DNA from: Roseococcus microcysteis
GTDB taxonomy: Bacteria; Pseudomonadota; Alphaproteobacteria; Acetobacterales; Acetobacteraceae
DNA: 64,000 nt
Reading direction: 5' to 3'
Assembly: GCF_014764365.1 (NCBI RefSeq)
Contig: NZ_CP061718.1
Location: 1,984,001-2,048,000, forward strand
Shown here piece after piece: positions 30,271 to 39,645 of this stretch. The notes beneath the pieces were generated by a model. The model was not told where the DNA came from. It ran no database searches and was given only the letters and a program-made list of their open reading frames with translations. A program made the translations under genes and the position numbers. How positions within the stretch are numbered: position 1 is the first letter of the stretch; every line of letters starts with the position of its first letter.

Positions 30271-31263
30271 TTATTCCAGGCGCAGGCCGATCCGCGCGAC
30301 CACCTCGCGGTAGATCGCGAATTGGCGGTCCAGGAATTCCCGCGTCATGGCCGGCGTGCTGTTCAGCTCCGGCACGGTGCCGGTCGTCTCCAGGCGCTCC
30401 CGCACGGTCGGGTCCGAGATGGCCCGGGCGGCGGCGCGGCCGATGGCCTCCACGATCTCGGGCGGCATCCCGGCGGGCCCGGCGAGCACGGTCCAGCTGG
30501 CCAGTTCATAGCCCGGCACGCCGGCCTCCGCGATGGTGGGCACATCCGTGAAGTTCGGGTCGCGCGCGGCGGTGGTCACGGCCAGCAGCCGGAGCGAACC
30601 GGCGCGGATCTGCCCGATATTGGAGCCGACGGTGTCAATGGCGAAGAGCGTCTCCCCCTTCATGATCGCCTCGGCCGTCTGCGAGCCGCCGCGATAGGGG
30701 ACGTGCACCGCCTCCACACCGGCCGACTTGCAGAAATACTCCGAGGCCAGGTGCGCGATGCCGCCCACGCCCGAACTCGCATAGGAGTAGCGGCCGGGCG
30801 CGGCGCGCATGCGGTCCAGCAGCTCGCGCGTCGTGGTGATGCCGCTGTCGCGCGACACCAGCAGCCCCATGGTGCTGAGGCCGAACAGGGCGAGCGGCGT
30901 GAAATCCTCGGTCGGGTGGTAGCGGGCGGCCGCGGCGCCGGAGGCAGGCGCCACCGCGAAGGTCGAGGCCGAGCCGACCAGCAGGGTGTAGCCATCCGGC
31001 CGTGCCCGCCGCACCACATTGGCGCCCAGCGCGCTGCCCGCGCCGGGGCGGTTGTCCACCACGGCGCGGCCACCCTCGGAGAGGAAGGGGCCGAGCTTGT
31101 CGGCCAGCAGTCGGCCGGCCATGTCGGTGGCGCCCCCGGCCGCGAAGGGGACGATGATGCTGATCACCCTGTCCGGGAAGGAGGCGTGGGCGGGCCCAGC
31201 GCCGATGCCCAGCGTGGCGGCCGCGCCAAGCGCGCCAAGACCAAGGCTGCGTCGTTCGATCAT
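30271..31263 (-). CDS. Bug-family tripartite tricarboxylate transporter substrate-binding protein
   Basis: A 330-aa periplasmic receptor. An RRSLGLGALGAAATLGIGAGPAHA signal precedes the family start FPDRVISIIVPFAAGGATD, then DNRPGAGSALGANVV and VPYRGGSQTAEAIMKGE. The ATG at 31263 begins the signal; an in-frame upstream stretch has no signal character. It lies 76 bp after the phosphotriesterase-family gene on the same strand, so it may bring in that enzyme's substrate or product. Confidence 0.91.
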   Translation of the reverse strand: MIERRSLGLGALGAAATLGIGAGPAHASFPDRVISIIVPFAAGGATDMAGRLLADKLGPFLSEGGRAVVDNRPGAGSALGANVVRRARPDGYTLLVGSASTFAVAPASGAAAARYHPTEDFTPLALFGLSTMGLLVSRDSGITTTRELLDRMRAAPGRYSYASSGVGGIAHLASEYFCKSAGVEAVHVPYRGGSQTAEAIMKGETLFAIDTVGSNIGQIRAGSLRLLAVTTAARDPNFTDVPTIAEAGVPGYELASWTVLAGPAGMPPEIVEAIGRAAARAISDPTVRERLETTGTVPELNSTPAMTREFLDRQFAIYREVVARIGLRLE

Positions 31264-31339
31264 GTTTCCCCCGGGGTGCTGTTCTTGTTCGCGCGGCCAT
31301 GGCACGCGATGGCGCCCCGGGAGTCAACACGGCGCGGCC

Positions 31340-32380
31340 TCAGATGAAGGTCAGCAGCCGGCGCGGATTGCCGACCATGATCGCCTCGATCTCCGCCTCG
31401 CTCCAGCCGCGCTTGCGCATGTGCGGCAGCACCGTCTTCTGGATATGGGCATAGCCGTGCCCGCCCCATTCGCTGAATTGGATGGTGTGGCAGATATCAT
31501 GGCTGATCACGACCTGCTCCAGATGCCCGCGATCAATCACGCGGCGGATGGCGCGCAGGCGCATGCCGTCATTGGGCATGTCGATGTCCGCATGCGCGTA
31601 GTAGGTGTTCTCCTGCCCGAACAGGTCCCATTCCAGGATCACGCCGGCATCGGCCAAGCGGAACAGCCGGTCATCGTCGAAGATGGTGCGGTCAATGTGG
31701 TCAATGATGGTGCGCGAGAGATCCGCGCCATGGGCGCGCAGGAATTCCACCAGCATCCAGGGGTGGTCCTCGTGCCGCGCGGGGTGGATGGTGAGCGCGG
31801 CGCCCGTCTCCTGCTGCGCGATGACGGCGCCGGCCAGCACGCGCTTCTCGAGGTCGGTCCAGGGCCATTGGCAGCCGATCTCGCCCACGATGCCCGCCCG
31901 GATGTCGGTGCCCCAGGCGCCCTGCTGCACCTGGTCGATCATTTCCCGGGCGAAGCTGTCCACGCTGCGGTCGTGGTTCGCGGGGTCCTGGTAGTCATGG
32001 ACGTAGTGGCCGCAGCCCATGACGATATGCGCGCCCGTCTCACGCGCCACCTGGACGAGGCCCTCCGGGTCCGGCTCCAGCCCGCCGATGGTCAGTTCCA
32101 CCACCGTCTTCCCGCCGGCCGCCACCATCTCGGCCGTGGCGCGGGCGGCCACGGCGCGGTCCTTCTGGGTGGTGTTGCGGATGTCCGGCACCTGGCCGTT
32201 CAGCAGGTCCCAGTAGCGCCCCGGCTCCGGCCCGCCCGTGATGGCCGGGTCACGCTGGGCGGGGTGGGTGATGTTCCAGAGCAGGTGCTCGTGCATCAGG
32301 GTCGGGCCGAGCTCGGCCGGGTCCAGCAGGCCCAGCACGGTCTGGGCCTTTCCTCGCATGTCGTCGCGTGTCAGGCGCAT
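31340..32380 (-). CDS. Phosphotriesterase-family metal-dependent hydrolase
   Basis: A 346-aa TIM-barrel hydrolase of the phosphotriesterase/PTE-like lactonase group. The metal ligands are seen in order: the HxH of TLMHEHLLW, a bridging glutamate in VGEIGC where bacterial organophosphatase has a carboxylated lysine, histidines in TIHPARH and IIDHIDR, and the aspartate in ISHDICH. The glutamate type usually goes with lactonase or unknown activities. It is cotranscribed with a Bug receptor and diverges from the RND operon. Its closeness to the phosphonate importers may be chance. Confidence 0.87.
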   Translation of the reverse strand: MRLTRDDMRGKAQTVLGLLDPAELGPTLMHEHLLWNITHPAQRDPAITGGPEPGRYWDLLNGQVPDIRNTTQKDRAVAARATAEMVAAGGKTVVELTIGGLEPDPEGLVQVARETGAHIVMGCGHYVHDYQDPANHDRSVDSFAREMIDQVQQGAWGTDIRAGIVGEIGCQWPWTDLEKRVLAGAVIAQQETGAALTIHPARHEDHPWMLVEFLRAHGADLSRTIIDHIDRTIFDDDRLFRLADAGVILEWDLFGQENTYYAHADIDMPNDGMRLRAIRRVIDRGHLEQVVISHDICHTIQFSEWGGHGYAHIQKTVLPHMRKRGWSEAEIEAIMVGNPRRLLTFI

Positions 32381-32501
32381 GGCATTCCCTTCTGTCTGAA
32401 AGACGGCCGGTGACAGAGGAGGCCCTCCCGGGGAATGCGGTCAACCCAGGCGCTTGCGCGGCGGAGCGCGCCGCCGGCTGCCACAAAAAGTAACTGGAAA
32501 C

Positions 32502-32527
32502 CTTCCGGTATCCCAATATACAGGAAG
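32502..32527. promoter_or_regulatory. Candidate TetR operator before the RND operon
   Basis: Arms CTTCCGGTAT and ATACAGGAAG are inverted with 9 of 10 matches around a 6-bp spacer. The site is 23 bp before the adaptor ATG, in the 170-bp gap between divergent genes, and overlaps the likely promoter. Its size suits the TetR regulator encoded at the end of the operon. Confidence 0.5.
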
Positions 32528-32550
32528 CTCCGCCCTACCCCCGAGGTTCC

Positions 32551-33756
32551 ATGTCCCAAGCCGGCCTCCCGCCCCAGCCACGCCTGCCCGGAGCGCTCCG
32601 GCGGCGGGCGGTGCCCCTGCTGGCGGCCGCGCTGGCGTTGCTGGCCGCGGGCTGCAACGAGGCGCCCTCGCGGGCCACCGCGGCGCAACCCGCCACGCCG
32701 CCGCCCGTCGCCGTCACGGTGATGACGCTGCGGCGCGCGGAAGTGCCGGTCACGACGCTGCTGCCCGGGCGGACGGCGGCGCTGCGGGTGGCGGAGGTTC
32801 GGCCCCAGGTCGGCGGGGTGCTGCAACAGCGCCTGTTCACGGAGGGTGAGCAGGTGGCGGCGGGCCAGCCCCTGTTCCAGATCGCCGCCGCCCCCTTCGA
32901 GGCCGCGGTGCAGCGCGCCGAGGCCGCCCTCGCCCGCGCCGAGGCGGCGGAACGCGCGGCCACCGGCATCGCCAACCGCTACCGCACCCTGGCCCGCGCC
33001 CAGGCGGTGAGCGAGCAGAACCTGGAGAATGCCGAGGCCACGCTGCGCCAGACGCGCGCCGACGTCGCCTCCGCCCGCGCCGCGCTGGAGACGGCGCGGA
33101 TTGACCTGGGCTACACTGAGGTGAAATCGCCCATCGCCGGGCGCACGGGCCGCGCCAACGTGACCGTGGGCGCGCTGGTGACGGGAAGCCAGGCCGCGCC
33201 GCTGGTGACCGTGGCGCAGTTCGATCCCATCTATGTGGACCTGACCCAGCCCAGCGCCCGCCTGCTGCAACAGCGGCGCGACGTGGAGAGCGGGGCGCTG
33301 CGGCGCGACTCGGCCGACCGCGCGGTGGTGCGGCTGCTGCTGGAGGATGGCTCCGAATACCCGCATGCGGGCGAGGTGCAGTTCTCCGAGGTGATCGTGG
33401 ACCAGGGCACCGGCTCGGTCACGCTGCGCGCCCTCTTCCCCAACCCGGACCAGATGCTGCTGCCCGGCATGTTCGTGCGCGCCCGCGTCGAGGAGGGCAT
33501 CACCGACCAAGCGCTGCTGGTGCCGCAGCGGGCGGTGCTGCGCACGCCGCGCGGCGAGCCCATGGCCTTCGTGGTGAATGGCGAGGGGGTGGTGGAACAG
33601 CGCGTGCTGCGCGCCAGCCGCGCGGTGGGAAATGACTGGCTGGTGACCAGCGGGCTCAACCCCGGCGACCGCGTGGTGCTGGAGGGGCTGCAACGCATCC
33701 GCGCCGGGGCGCGGGTGCAGGCCACCGAAGGCCCCCTCGCGGCGGCCGGGGGCTGA
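32551..33756 (+). CDS. RND efflux periplasmic adaptor (MexA/AcrA type)
   Basis: A 401-aa membrane-fusion lipoprotein. The lipobox [10 protein letters not shown] ends the signal near residue 37. The order hairpin-lipoyl-barrel is visible: [23 protein letters not shown], a coiled coil of about residues 110-180, then [22 protein letters not shown]. It bridges the inner-membrane pump to an outer-membrane channel. The operon carries no channel gene; a decayed one lies 13 kb away. Confidence 0.92.
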   Translation: MSQAGLPPQPRLPGALRRRAVPLLAAALALLAAGCNEAPSRATAAQPATPPPVAVTVMTLRRAEVPVTTLLPGRTAALRVAEVRPQVGGVLQQRLFTEGEQVAAGQPLFQIAAAPFEAAVQRAEAALARAEAAERAATGIANRYRTLARAQAVSEQNLENAEATLRQTRADVASARAALETARIDLGYTEVKSPIAGRTGRANVTVGALVTGSQAAPLVTVAQFDPIYVDLTQPSARLLQQRRDVESGALRRDSADRAVVRLLLEDGSEYPHAGEVQFSEVIVDQGTGSVTLRALFPNPDQMLLPGMFVRARVEEGITDQALLVPQRAVLRTPRGEPMAFVVNGEGVVEQRVLRASRAVGNDWLVTSGLNPGDRVVLEGLQRIRAGARVQATEGPLAAAGG

Positions 33757-33760
33757 GGGG

Positions 33761-36700
33761 GTGGCGCGCTTCTTCATTGACCGCCCGGTCTTCGCCTGGG
33801 TCATCGCCATCGGCATCATGCTCGCGGGGCTGCTCGCGCTGCGGAACATGGCGGTGGCGCAGTATCCGGCCATCGCGCCGCCGGCCATCACCATCAACGT
33901 CAGCTACCCAGGCGCCTCGGCCGAGACGGTGCAGACGACCGTGGTGCAGGTGATCGAGCAGCAGCTGAGCGGCATCGACAACCTGCTCTACTTCGCCTCC
34001 CAGGCCAGCAAGGACGGCTCGGCGCAGATTCAGCTCACCTTCGCGCCGGGCACCAATGCGGACACGGCGCAGGTGCAGGTGCAGAACCGCGTCCAGCTCG
34101 CCTCGCCGCGCCTGCCGCTGACGGTGCAGCAGCAGGGCATCCGCGTCGTGAAGTCCTCGGGCAACTTCCTGCTGATCGTGGGCTTCGTCTCGACCGACGG
34201 GCGCATGCAGCGCACCGACATCTCGGATTTCCTGGTGGCCAATGTGCAGGACGCCATCAGCCGCACGCCGGGCGTGGGGGATTACCAGGTGTTTGGCGCG
34301 CAATTCGCCATGCGCATCTGGCTCGATCCCGCGCGGCTCGTGAACTACGGCATGACGCCCGCCGATGTGGCGGCGGCGGTGCGCGCGCAGAACGTGCAGG
34401 TCTCGGGCGGCGAGATGGGCGCCCTGCCCGCCGTGCCCGGCCAGCAGCTGAATGCCACCGTCATCGGCCCCTCCTACCTGCAGACCGTGGAGGAGTTCGG
34501 CGCCATCCTGCTGCGCGTGCGCCCCGATGGCGCGCAGGTGCGGCTGCGCGACGTGGCGCGGGTCGAGATCGGCAGCGAGAACTACAATTTCAGCACCCTG
34601 CTGGACGGGCGTCCGGCCAGCGGCATCGGCATCCGTCTGGCCACCGGTGCCAATGCGCTCGACGCCGCGGCGGCGGTGCGCGCCACCGTGGACCGGCTGC
34701 GCCCGAGCATCCCGCAGGGGCTGGAGGTGGTCTACCTCCAGGACACGACGCCCTTCGTCCAGCGCTCCATCACCAGCGTCGTGATGACGCTGATCGAGGC
34801 CGTGGTGCTGGTCTTCCTGGTGATGTACCTCTTCCTCCAGAATCTCCGCGCCACCATCATCCCCACCATGGCCATCCCGGTGGTGCTGCTGGGCACCTTC
34901 GCGGTGCTGGATGTGCTGGGCTTCAGCATCAACACGCTCACCATGTTCGGCCTGGTGCTGGCCATCGGGCTGCTGGTGGATGACGCCATCGTGGTGGTCG
35001 AGAATGTCGAGCGCGTGATGGCGGAGGAACACCTGCCGCCACTCGAGGCCACGCGCCGCTCGATGGACCAGATCACGGGCGCGCTGATCGGCATCGGGCT
35101 GGTGCTGTCGGCGGTGTTCCTGCCCATGGCCTTCTTCGGCGGGTCGGTGGGCGTGATCTACCGGCAGTTCTCGGTCACCATCGCCACCGCCATGTCGCTC
35201 TCGGTGCTGGTGGCCATCTTCTTCACGCCCGTGCTCTGCGTGGGGCTGCTGAAGCCGCACAAGCCTGGCCAGGGCACGCGCGGCGTCTGGGGCTGGTTCA
35301 ACCGCGGCTTCGAGCGGATGACGCGCGGCTATGTGCGCGGCGTGGGCGCCAGCCTGCGCCGCCCCGCGCGCATGCTGCTGATCTACGCCGTGCTGCTGGG
35401 CGCGCTGGGCTATGCCTTTCTGCGGATGCCCGGCGGCTTCCTGCCCAATGAGGACCAGGGCATCGCCTTCGCGCAGGTCATCGCGCCCTCGGGCGCCACC
35501 ACCGACCGCACCCAGCGCGCGCTGGACGAACTCGGCCGCTATCTCCGCGAGGAGGAAGGCGGCGTGGTCGAGAGCTTCTTCGGCATCAACGGCTTCAGCT
35601 ACAGCGGGCGCGGGCAGAATTCGGGCCTCGGCTTCATCAGCCTGCGCGACTGGGATTCGCGCCCCGGCCCGCAGAACAGCGTGCAGGCGCTGACCGCGCG
35701 CATCAACGCGCGCTTCGCCACCTACCAGGATGCCATCATCGTCTCCTCCGCGCCGCCCGCGGTGCGGGAGCTGGGCAATGCCCAGGGCTTCGCCTTCCAG
35801 CTGCTCGACCGTGGCGGCCAGGGGCATGAGGCGCTGATGGCCGCGCGTGACCAGCTGCTGCGCCTGGCGGCCGCAAGCCCCGTGCTCTCCGGCGTGCGGG
35901 CCAACGGGCTGAATGACGAGGCGCAGTTCCGCATCGTGGTGGACTGGGAACGCGCCAGCGCGCTGGGCCTGTCCATCACGGAGGTGAACACCACGCTCTC
36001 CACCGCCTTCGGCGCCACCTATGTGAACGACTTCATGGACCGGGGCCGCATCAAGCGCGTCTACATGCAGGGCCAGCCGGAATCGCGCATGGGGCCGGGT
36101 GACCTCGACCAATGGTTCGTCCGCAACGCGACGGGGCAGATGGTGCCCTTCTCCGCCTTCGGCCGCAGCGAATGGGTCTATGGCTCGCCGCGGCTGGAGC
36201 GCTTCAATGGCGTGCCCTCACGCGAAATCCAGGGCATTCCCGCCCCCGGCTTCACCACGGGCGATGCCATGGCGGAGATGGAGCGGCTGATGACCCAACT
36301 GCCGCCAGGCTTCGGCTTCGACTGGACCGGAATCTCCTTCCAGGAACGGCAATCCGCCGGGCAGGCGCCGGCGCTCTACGCGCTGTCGCTGCTGGTGGTG
36401 TTCCTCTGCCTTGCGGCGCTCTACGAAAGCTGGTCCATCCCGACGGCGGTGATCCTCGCCGTGCCGCTCGGCGTGCTGGGCGCGGTGCTGGCCACGCTGC
36501 TGACCGGCAAGTCGAACGACGTGTATTTCCAGGTGGGGCTGCTCGCCACCATCGGGCTGACGGCGAAGAACGCCATCCTGATCGTGGAGTTCGCACGGGA
36601 GGGCTTCGACCGCGGCCTGTCGCTCGCCGAGGCCGCGACCCAGGCGGCGCGGCAGCGGCTGCGGCCCATCATCATGACGTCGCTCGCCTTCAGCCTGGGC

Positions 36701-36904
36701 GTGGTGCCACTGGCCATCGCCTCCGGCGCGGGGTCGGGCGCGCAGAACGCGATCGGCACCGGCGTCATCGGCGGCGTGGTCGCGGGGACGGTGCTGGCGG
36801 TGCTCTTCGTGCCGGTCTTCTTCGTGCTGGTGCTGCGCCTGTTCCGCGCGCGCACGCGGGCCGTGGGTGTCCCGGCACCGGCGCTTGGGGAAGCGCCGCA
36901 TTGA
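33761..36904 (+). CDS. RND multidrug efflux pump (MexB/AcrB type)
   Basis: A 1047-aa inner-membrane proton/drug antiporter, full length. [27 protein letters not shown] is the standard start. The proton-relay aspartates lie in [16 protein letters not shown] near residues 407-408, and the lysine helix is [17 protein letters not shown]1-class features such as [15 protein letters not shown] replace nothing essential. The start is GTG, 4 bp after the adaptor stop. Confidence 0.94.
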   Translation: MARFFIDRPVFAWVIAIGIMLAGLLALRNMAVAQYPAIAPPAITINVSYPGASAETVQTTVVQVIEQQLSGIDNLLYFASQASKDGSAQIQLTFAPGTNADTAQVQVQNRVQLASPRLPLTVQQQGIRVVKSSGNFLLIVGFVSTDGRMQRTDISDFLVANVQDAISRTPGVGDYQVFGAQFAMRIWLDPARLVNYGMTPADVAAAVRAQNVQVSGGEMGALPAVPGQQLNATVIGPSYLQTVEEFGAILLRVRPDGAQVRLRDVARVEIGSENYNFSTLLDGRPASGIGIRLATGANALDAAAAVRATVDRLRPSIPQGLEVVYLQDTTPFVQRSITSVVMTLIEAVVLVFLVMYLFLQNLRATIIPTMAIPVVLLGTFAVLDVLGFSINTLTMFGLVLAIGLLVDDAIVVVENVERVMAEEHLPPLEATRRSMDQITGALIGIGLVLSAVFLPMAFFGGSVGVIYRQFSVTIATAMSLSVLVAIFFTPVLCVGLLKPHKPGQGTRGVWGWFNRGFERMTRGYVRGVGASLRRPARMLLIYAVLLGALGYAFLRMPGGFLPNEDQGIAFAQVIAPSGATTDRTQRALDELGRYLREEEGGVVESFFGINGFSYSGRGQNSGLGFISLRDWDSRPGPQNSVQALTARINARFATYQDAIIVSSAPPAVRELGNAQGFAFQLLDRGGQGHEALMAARDQLLRLAAASPVLSGVRANGLNDEAQFRIVVDWERASALGLSITEVNTTLSTAFGATYVNDFMDRGRIKRVYMQGQPESRMGPGDLDQWFVRNATGQMVPFSAFGRSEWVYGSPRLERFNGVPSREIQGIPAPGFTTGDAMAEMERLMTQLPPGFGFDWTGISFQERQSAGQAPALYALSLLVVFLCLAALYESWSIPTAVILAVPLGVLGAVLATLLTGKSNDVYFQVGLLATIGLTAKNAILIVEFAREGFDRGLSLAEAATQAARQRLRPIIMTSLAFSLGVVPLAIASGAGSGAQNAIGTGVIGGVVAGTVLAVLFVPVFFVLVLRLFRARTRAVGVPAPALGEAPH

Positions 36905-37569
36905 CGGAAGCCCTGTTGGCCTGCGCCCCGGCCGCCGGGCGCCGCAAGCCCGGCCGCCGCCCGATGCCCGAGGCGGAGCGCCGCGACCTGGTGCGCGATG
37001 CCGCCGCGACGGTCTTCCTGCGCGACGGATACGCCGCCGCCAGCATGGAGGATGTGGCGCGCCTTGCGGGCATGTCGAAGCGCACCCTCTACCGCATCTC
37101 CCCGTCCAAGGCGGATTTGTTCGAGGACACGATAGGCTCCGTCCTCGCCCCGCTGCGCATCGACAGCGCGCTGGAAGAGGGGCCCGAACTGGGGGCGGCG
37201 CTGGAGGCCATTCTTGAAGCCACCGGGCGGCACCTTCTGGCGCAACGCCAGACCGCGCTGTTCCGCCTGGTCATCGCCGAGGGTCCGCGCTGCCCGGAGT
37301 TGGCCGAGCGCTGGCACCGCGCCCTTGTCAGTCGCGGCGCCAGTTCGCTCGAACGCCGCCTGGCCGCCGAGATGCGGGCGGCCCGGCTGCGGCTGACCGA
37401 TGCCCGCTTGGCCGCGCGCATGCTCTACGGCATGGCGCTGGGCGCGGCGCAGATCCGCCTGCTGCTGGGGGTGGCGCCACCGCCCTGCGGGGTGGAATTG
37501 CGTGCCATGATCAAGGCCGCCGTGTCGGTCTTCCTGGATGGGGCGCGCATGCCTCAGGCTCTGGACTGA
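36901..37569 (+). CDS. TetR-family regulator of the RND operon
   Basis: A 222-aa repressor. The HTH is [36 protein letters not shown] near residues 35-70; the C-terminal ligand domain is helical. The TTG start overlaps the pump stop (TTGA). Placement at the operon end suggests autoregulation through the dyad before the adaptor gene. Confidence 0.88.
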   Translation: MTEALLACAPAAGRRKPGRRPMPEAERRDLVRDAAATVFLRDGYAAASMEDVARLAGMSKRTLYRISPSKADLFEDTIGSVLAPLRIDSALEEGPELGAALEAILEATGRHLLAQRQTALFRLVIAEGPRCPELAERWHRALVSRGASSLERRLAAEMRAARLRLTDARLAARMLYGMALGAAQIRLLLGVAPPPCGVELRAMIKAAVSVFLDGARMPQALD

Positions 37570-37649
37570 TTCAGCACCCGCAGATGATGACCGCTGCGAT
37601 GGCGAGGGCGGAAGCGAAAGCAGTTCCAGGCGGCTGGCCAGTGCAACCC

Positions 37650-38036
37650 CTATCGGATGGGCACCGACGCCGCGCTGCGCTGATCCAGCGTCCCGTCGCG
37701 CGGGATGGCCCCGTGGTTGGCCAGCATATACGCCGTGATGGCCCATTTCTGCTCATCGTTGAGCCGGTCGGGGTCGTCGAAGGGCATCATCATCTGGTTG
37801 TATTCGAACAGGCCCAGCGCGGTGCTGAACTTCGTGATCTGCGTCTGCTCGCCCCAGATGGGCGTCTGGAAACCGGCGCCGCGTCGCCCGTCCTCGCCAT
37901 GGCACATGGCGCAATTCTCGGCGTAGAGGCGCTGCCCCTCCGCGACCTGCGGCGAGAGCGAGGGTTGCCCGATGGCGGCGGTGGCGATGAGGGCGAGCCC
38001 ACCCAGGGCCGGCATCGCCAGCATGATGAAGCGCAT
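37650..38036 (-). CDS. c-type cytochrome, heme subunit of sulfite dehydrogenase
   Basis: A 128-aa exported monoheme cytochrome. A signal peptide (MRFIMLAMPALGGLALIATAAIG) precedes the heme site CAMCH; a methionine in NQMMMPFDDP is the likely axial ligand. It lies 65 bp after the molybdenum subunit gene on the same strand, as in SorAB, where such a cytochrome takes electrons from the Mo enzyme and passes them to the respiratory chain. Confidence 0.87.
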   Translation of the reverse strand: MRFIMLAMPALGGLALIATAAIGQPSLSPQVAEGQRLYAENCAMCHGEDGRRGAGFQTPIWGEQTQITKFSTALGLFEYNQMMMPFDDPDRLNDEQKWAITAYMLANHGAIPRDGTLDQRSAASVPIR

Positions 38037-38101
38037 GGAGACATCCAACTGTTGTGAAGGTGACGATGCCGGCGGCGGAAGGACCGCCGCCGGCCAAAAG
38101 G

Positions 38102-39466
38102 TCAGCCGACTTCGACGCGGAACTTCGGAATGGCCCAGTTCGCCATGCCGAGCGTGTTCAGCGGCACGGTCTCGGGCTGCACGGTGCCGGCATTGTCCGT
38201 GGTGCGCGTCTCGATGACGTGCTGGCCCGCCGTCGCATCCCAGGGCAGCGAGAAGCGCACCCAGGTGTACTTGCCCAGGTTCGGCTGGCGGATTTCCGCG
38301 CGCTGCCACTGGCCGCCATCAATCCGCACATCCACCTGGCGCACGCCGTTCTGCGGTGCCCAGGCATAGCCCGACAATTCCTGCCGCCCCGCCGAAAGCC
38401 GCGGCACCTGGCCGCGCTGCAGCGGGTAGTTGGCCGGCACGGAAGGTGACTTCTCCAGCACCAGCGGCACGGTGATGAAGGATTTCGGCGGCATCCAGGT
38501 CACCATCGGCCCCTGGATGTCATCGGCGCCCACGCCGATGAACTCATCCTCCTGGCTGAACTCCGGCCGCGCATAGGTCGGGCCGATATAGACCTCGCCG
38601 CGGGTGTTCAGGCGGCACCAGACGCGCCGGTCGGTGACGCGGATCTCTGTCAGCCACTTGATGGAGGCCGTGCCGCCCCAACCCGGCACCACCATGCGCA
38701 CGGGCGCGCCATGGTCGGGGATCAGCGGGTTGCCGTTCATGGCGAAGCACACGCCCATGTCGTGCTGCTGTGCCACCACGTCGCTGTAGGGCATGGGTCG
38801 GCCCATGTCGTTGCCATCCACGCCCGACCAGAACAGCACGGTGCGGGCGCCGGGCTTGATGCCGACGCGGGCGAAGATCTCGCTCATCGGCACGTATTGC
38901 CATTCGGCCTGGCCCACGGCGCCCAGCACCCAGTTGCCGCCCGCCACCTGCTGGCCGGTCAGCCCGTCCTGCTCCCAGAACAGGGTGCGGCCGTTGCCGT
39001 GGCATTCCATGGTGGCGATGATGGTGCGGCTGCGCATGCCGAGCAGGTCATTGTAGGACAGCTCCACCGGCCGCTCGACCGAGGTGCCGTGGATGCGGAG
39101 CTTCCAGTTCTCCTGCGCCAGCACGGGCCGCGTTTCGGCCGTTGGCGTCGGGTAGTGGTTGCGGACGTAGAACTCCTCGATCGGCGTCATGAAGGTCTTG
39201 AAGTCCCAGTAGTTCCCCGACCGCACCGTGGCGCCGATGTTCAGGACGCGGCTGTCATCCTTGATGATCGGCCGGCGACGCGGCGCCGCGGGCGCCGTCT
39301 GGGCCGAGGCAGGAGACGCGCCCGGCAGGGTCATCGCGGCGGCACCGAAGGCGGCGGCGGAGACGAAGAGCGAACGGCGCTGCGTGTTGGTGCCATGGCG
39401 CAGCACCTCGGTGGCGAGCTTCTCCGCCTCCGCGCGCTGCCGCTGTTCCCGGATTCCGTCGGACAT
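38102..39466 (-). CDS. Sulfite dehydrogenase molybdenum subunit (SorA/SoxC type)
   Basis: A 454-aa sulfite oxidase-family enzyme that would oxidise sulfite to sulfate in the periplasm. A Tat signal (TQRRSLFVSAAAFGAAAM) is followed by the pterin domain with the Mo-ligating cysteine in ATMECHGNGR, and a C-terminal dimerisation domain (GYAWAPQNGVRQVDVRIDGG). The ATG at 39466 lies 8 nt from GGAGG; an ATG two codons upstream is too close to it. A sigma-54 promoter lies about 50 bp upstream, next to the regulator gene of a three-gene sensor operon. Confidence 0.91.
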   Translation of the reverse strand: MSDGIREQRQRAEAEKLATEVLRHGTNTQRRSLFVSAAAFGAAAMTLPGASPASAQTAPAAPRRRPIIKDDSRVLNIGATVRSGNYWDFKTFMTPIEEFYVRNHYPTPTAETRPVLAQENWKLRIHGTSVERPVELSYNDLLGMRSRTIIATMECHGNGRTLFWEQDGLTGQQVAGGNWVLGAVGQAEWQYVPMSEIFARVGIKPGARTVLFWSGVDGNDMGRPMPYSDVVAQQHDMGVCFAMNGNPLIPDHGAPVRMVVPGWGGTASIKWLTEIRVTDRRVWCRLNTRGEVYIGPTYARPEFSQEDEFIGVGADDIQGPMVTWMPPKSFITVPLVLEKSPSVPANYPLQRGQVPRLSAGRQELSGYAWAPQNGVRQVDVRIDGGQWQRAEIRQPNLGKYTWVRFSLPWDATAGQHVIETRTTDNAGTVQPETVPLNTLGMANWAIPKFRVEVG

Positions 39467-39517
39467 GAACATTTCCTCCCTCTGGCGGCCGGGTCTCCGG
39501 CTTCGCGGGGGGAAGAT

Positions 39518-39533
39518 TGCAAGGCGGGTGCCA
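39518..39533 (-). promoter_or_regulatory. Sigma-54 promoter of the sulfite dehydrogenase operon
   Basis: On the minus strand TGGCACCCGCCTTGCA matches the sigma-54 consensus TGGCACG-N4-TTGCW, with the invariant GG and GC separated by exactly 10 bp. It points at the dehydrogenase gene, with the GC about 52 bp from the ATG. The next gene upstream encodes an NtrC-class sigma-54 activator. Confidence 0.82.
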
Positions 39534-39571
39534 GGGTGCGGGGAGCGCGGGAACCGGCCAATTCATTGAAA

Positions 39572-39612
39572 TGTCCGAAGACTTCCGGGATGCCAGTCCA
39601 GCTTTCCGGACT
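39572..39612 (-). promoter_or_regulatory. Pair of dyads, candidate activator-binding sites (UAS)
   Basis: Two related palindromic sites: one centred near 39581 (CCGAAGACTTCCGG) and one near 39603 (AGTCC-N8-GGACT, containing TTCCGG). Their centres are 22 bp apart, two helical turns, and they lie about 40-95 bp upstream of the sigma-54 promoter. That is the usual arrangement for an NtrC-type activator. Confidence 0.5.
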
Positions 39613-39645
39613 CGTCCCTTCGGCCGGTCCGGCCAGCCGGATTGC

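Noticed and set aside
33656-36112. 818-codon open frame opposite the RND pump
   Set aside because: Low-complexity composition and full overlap with an intact pump gene.
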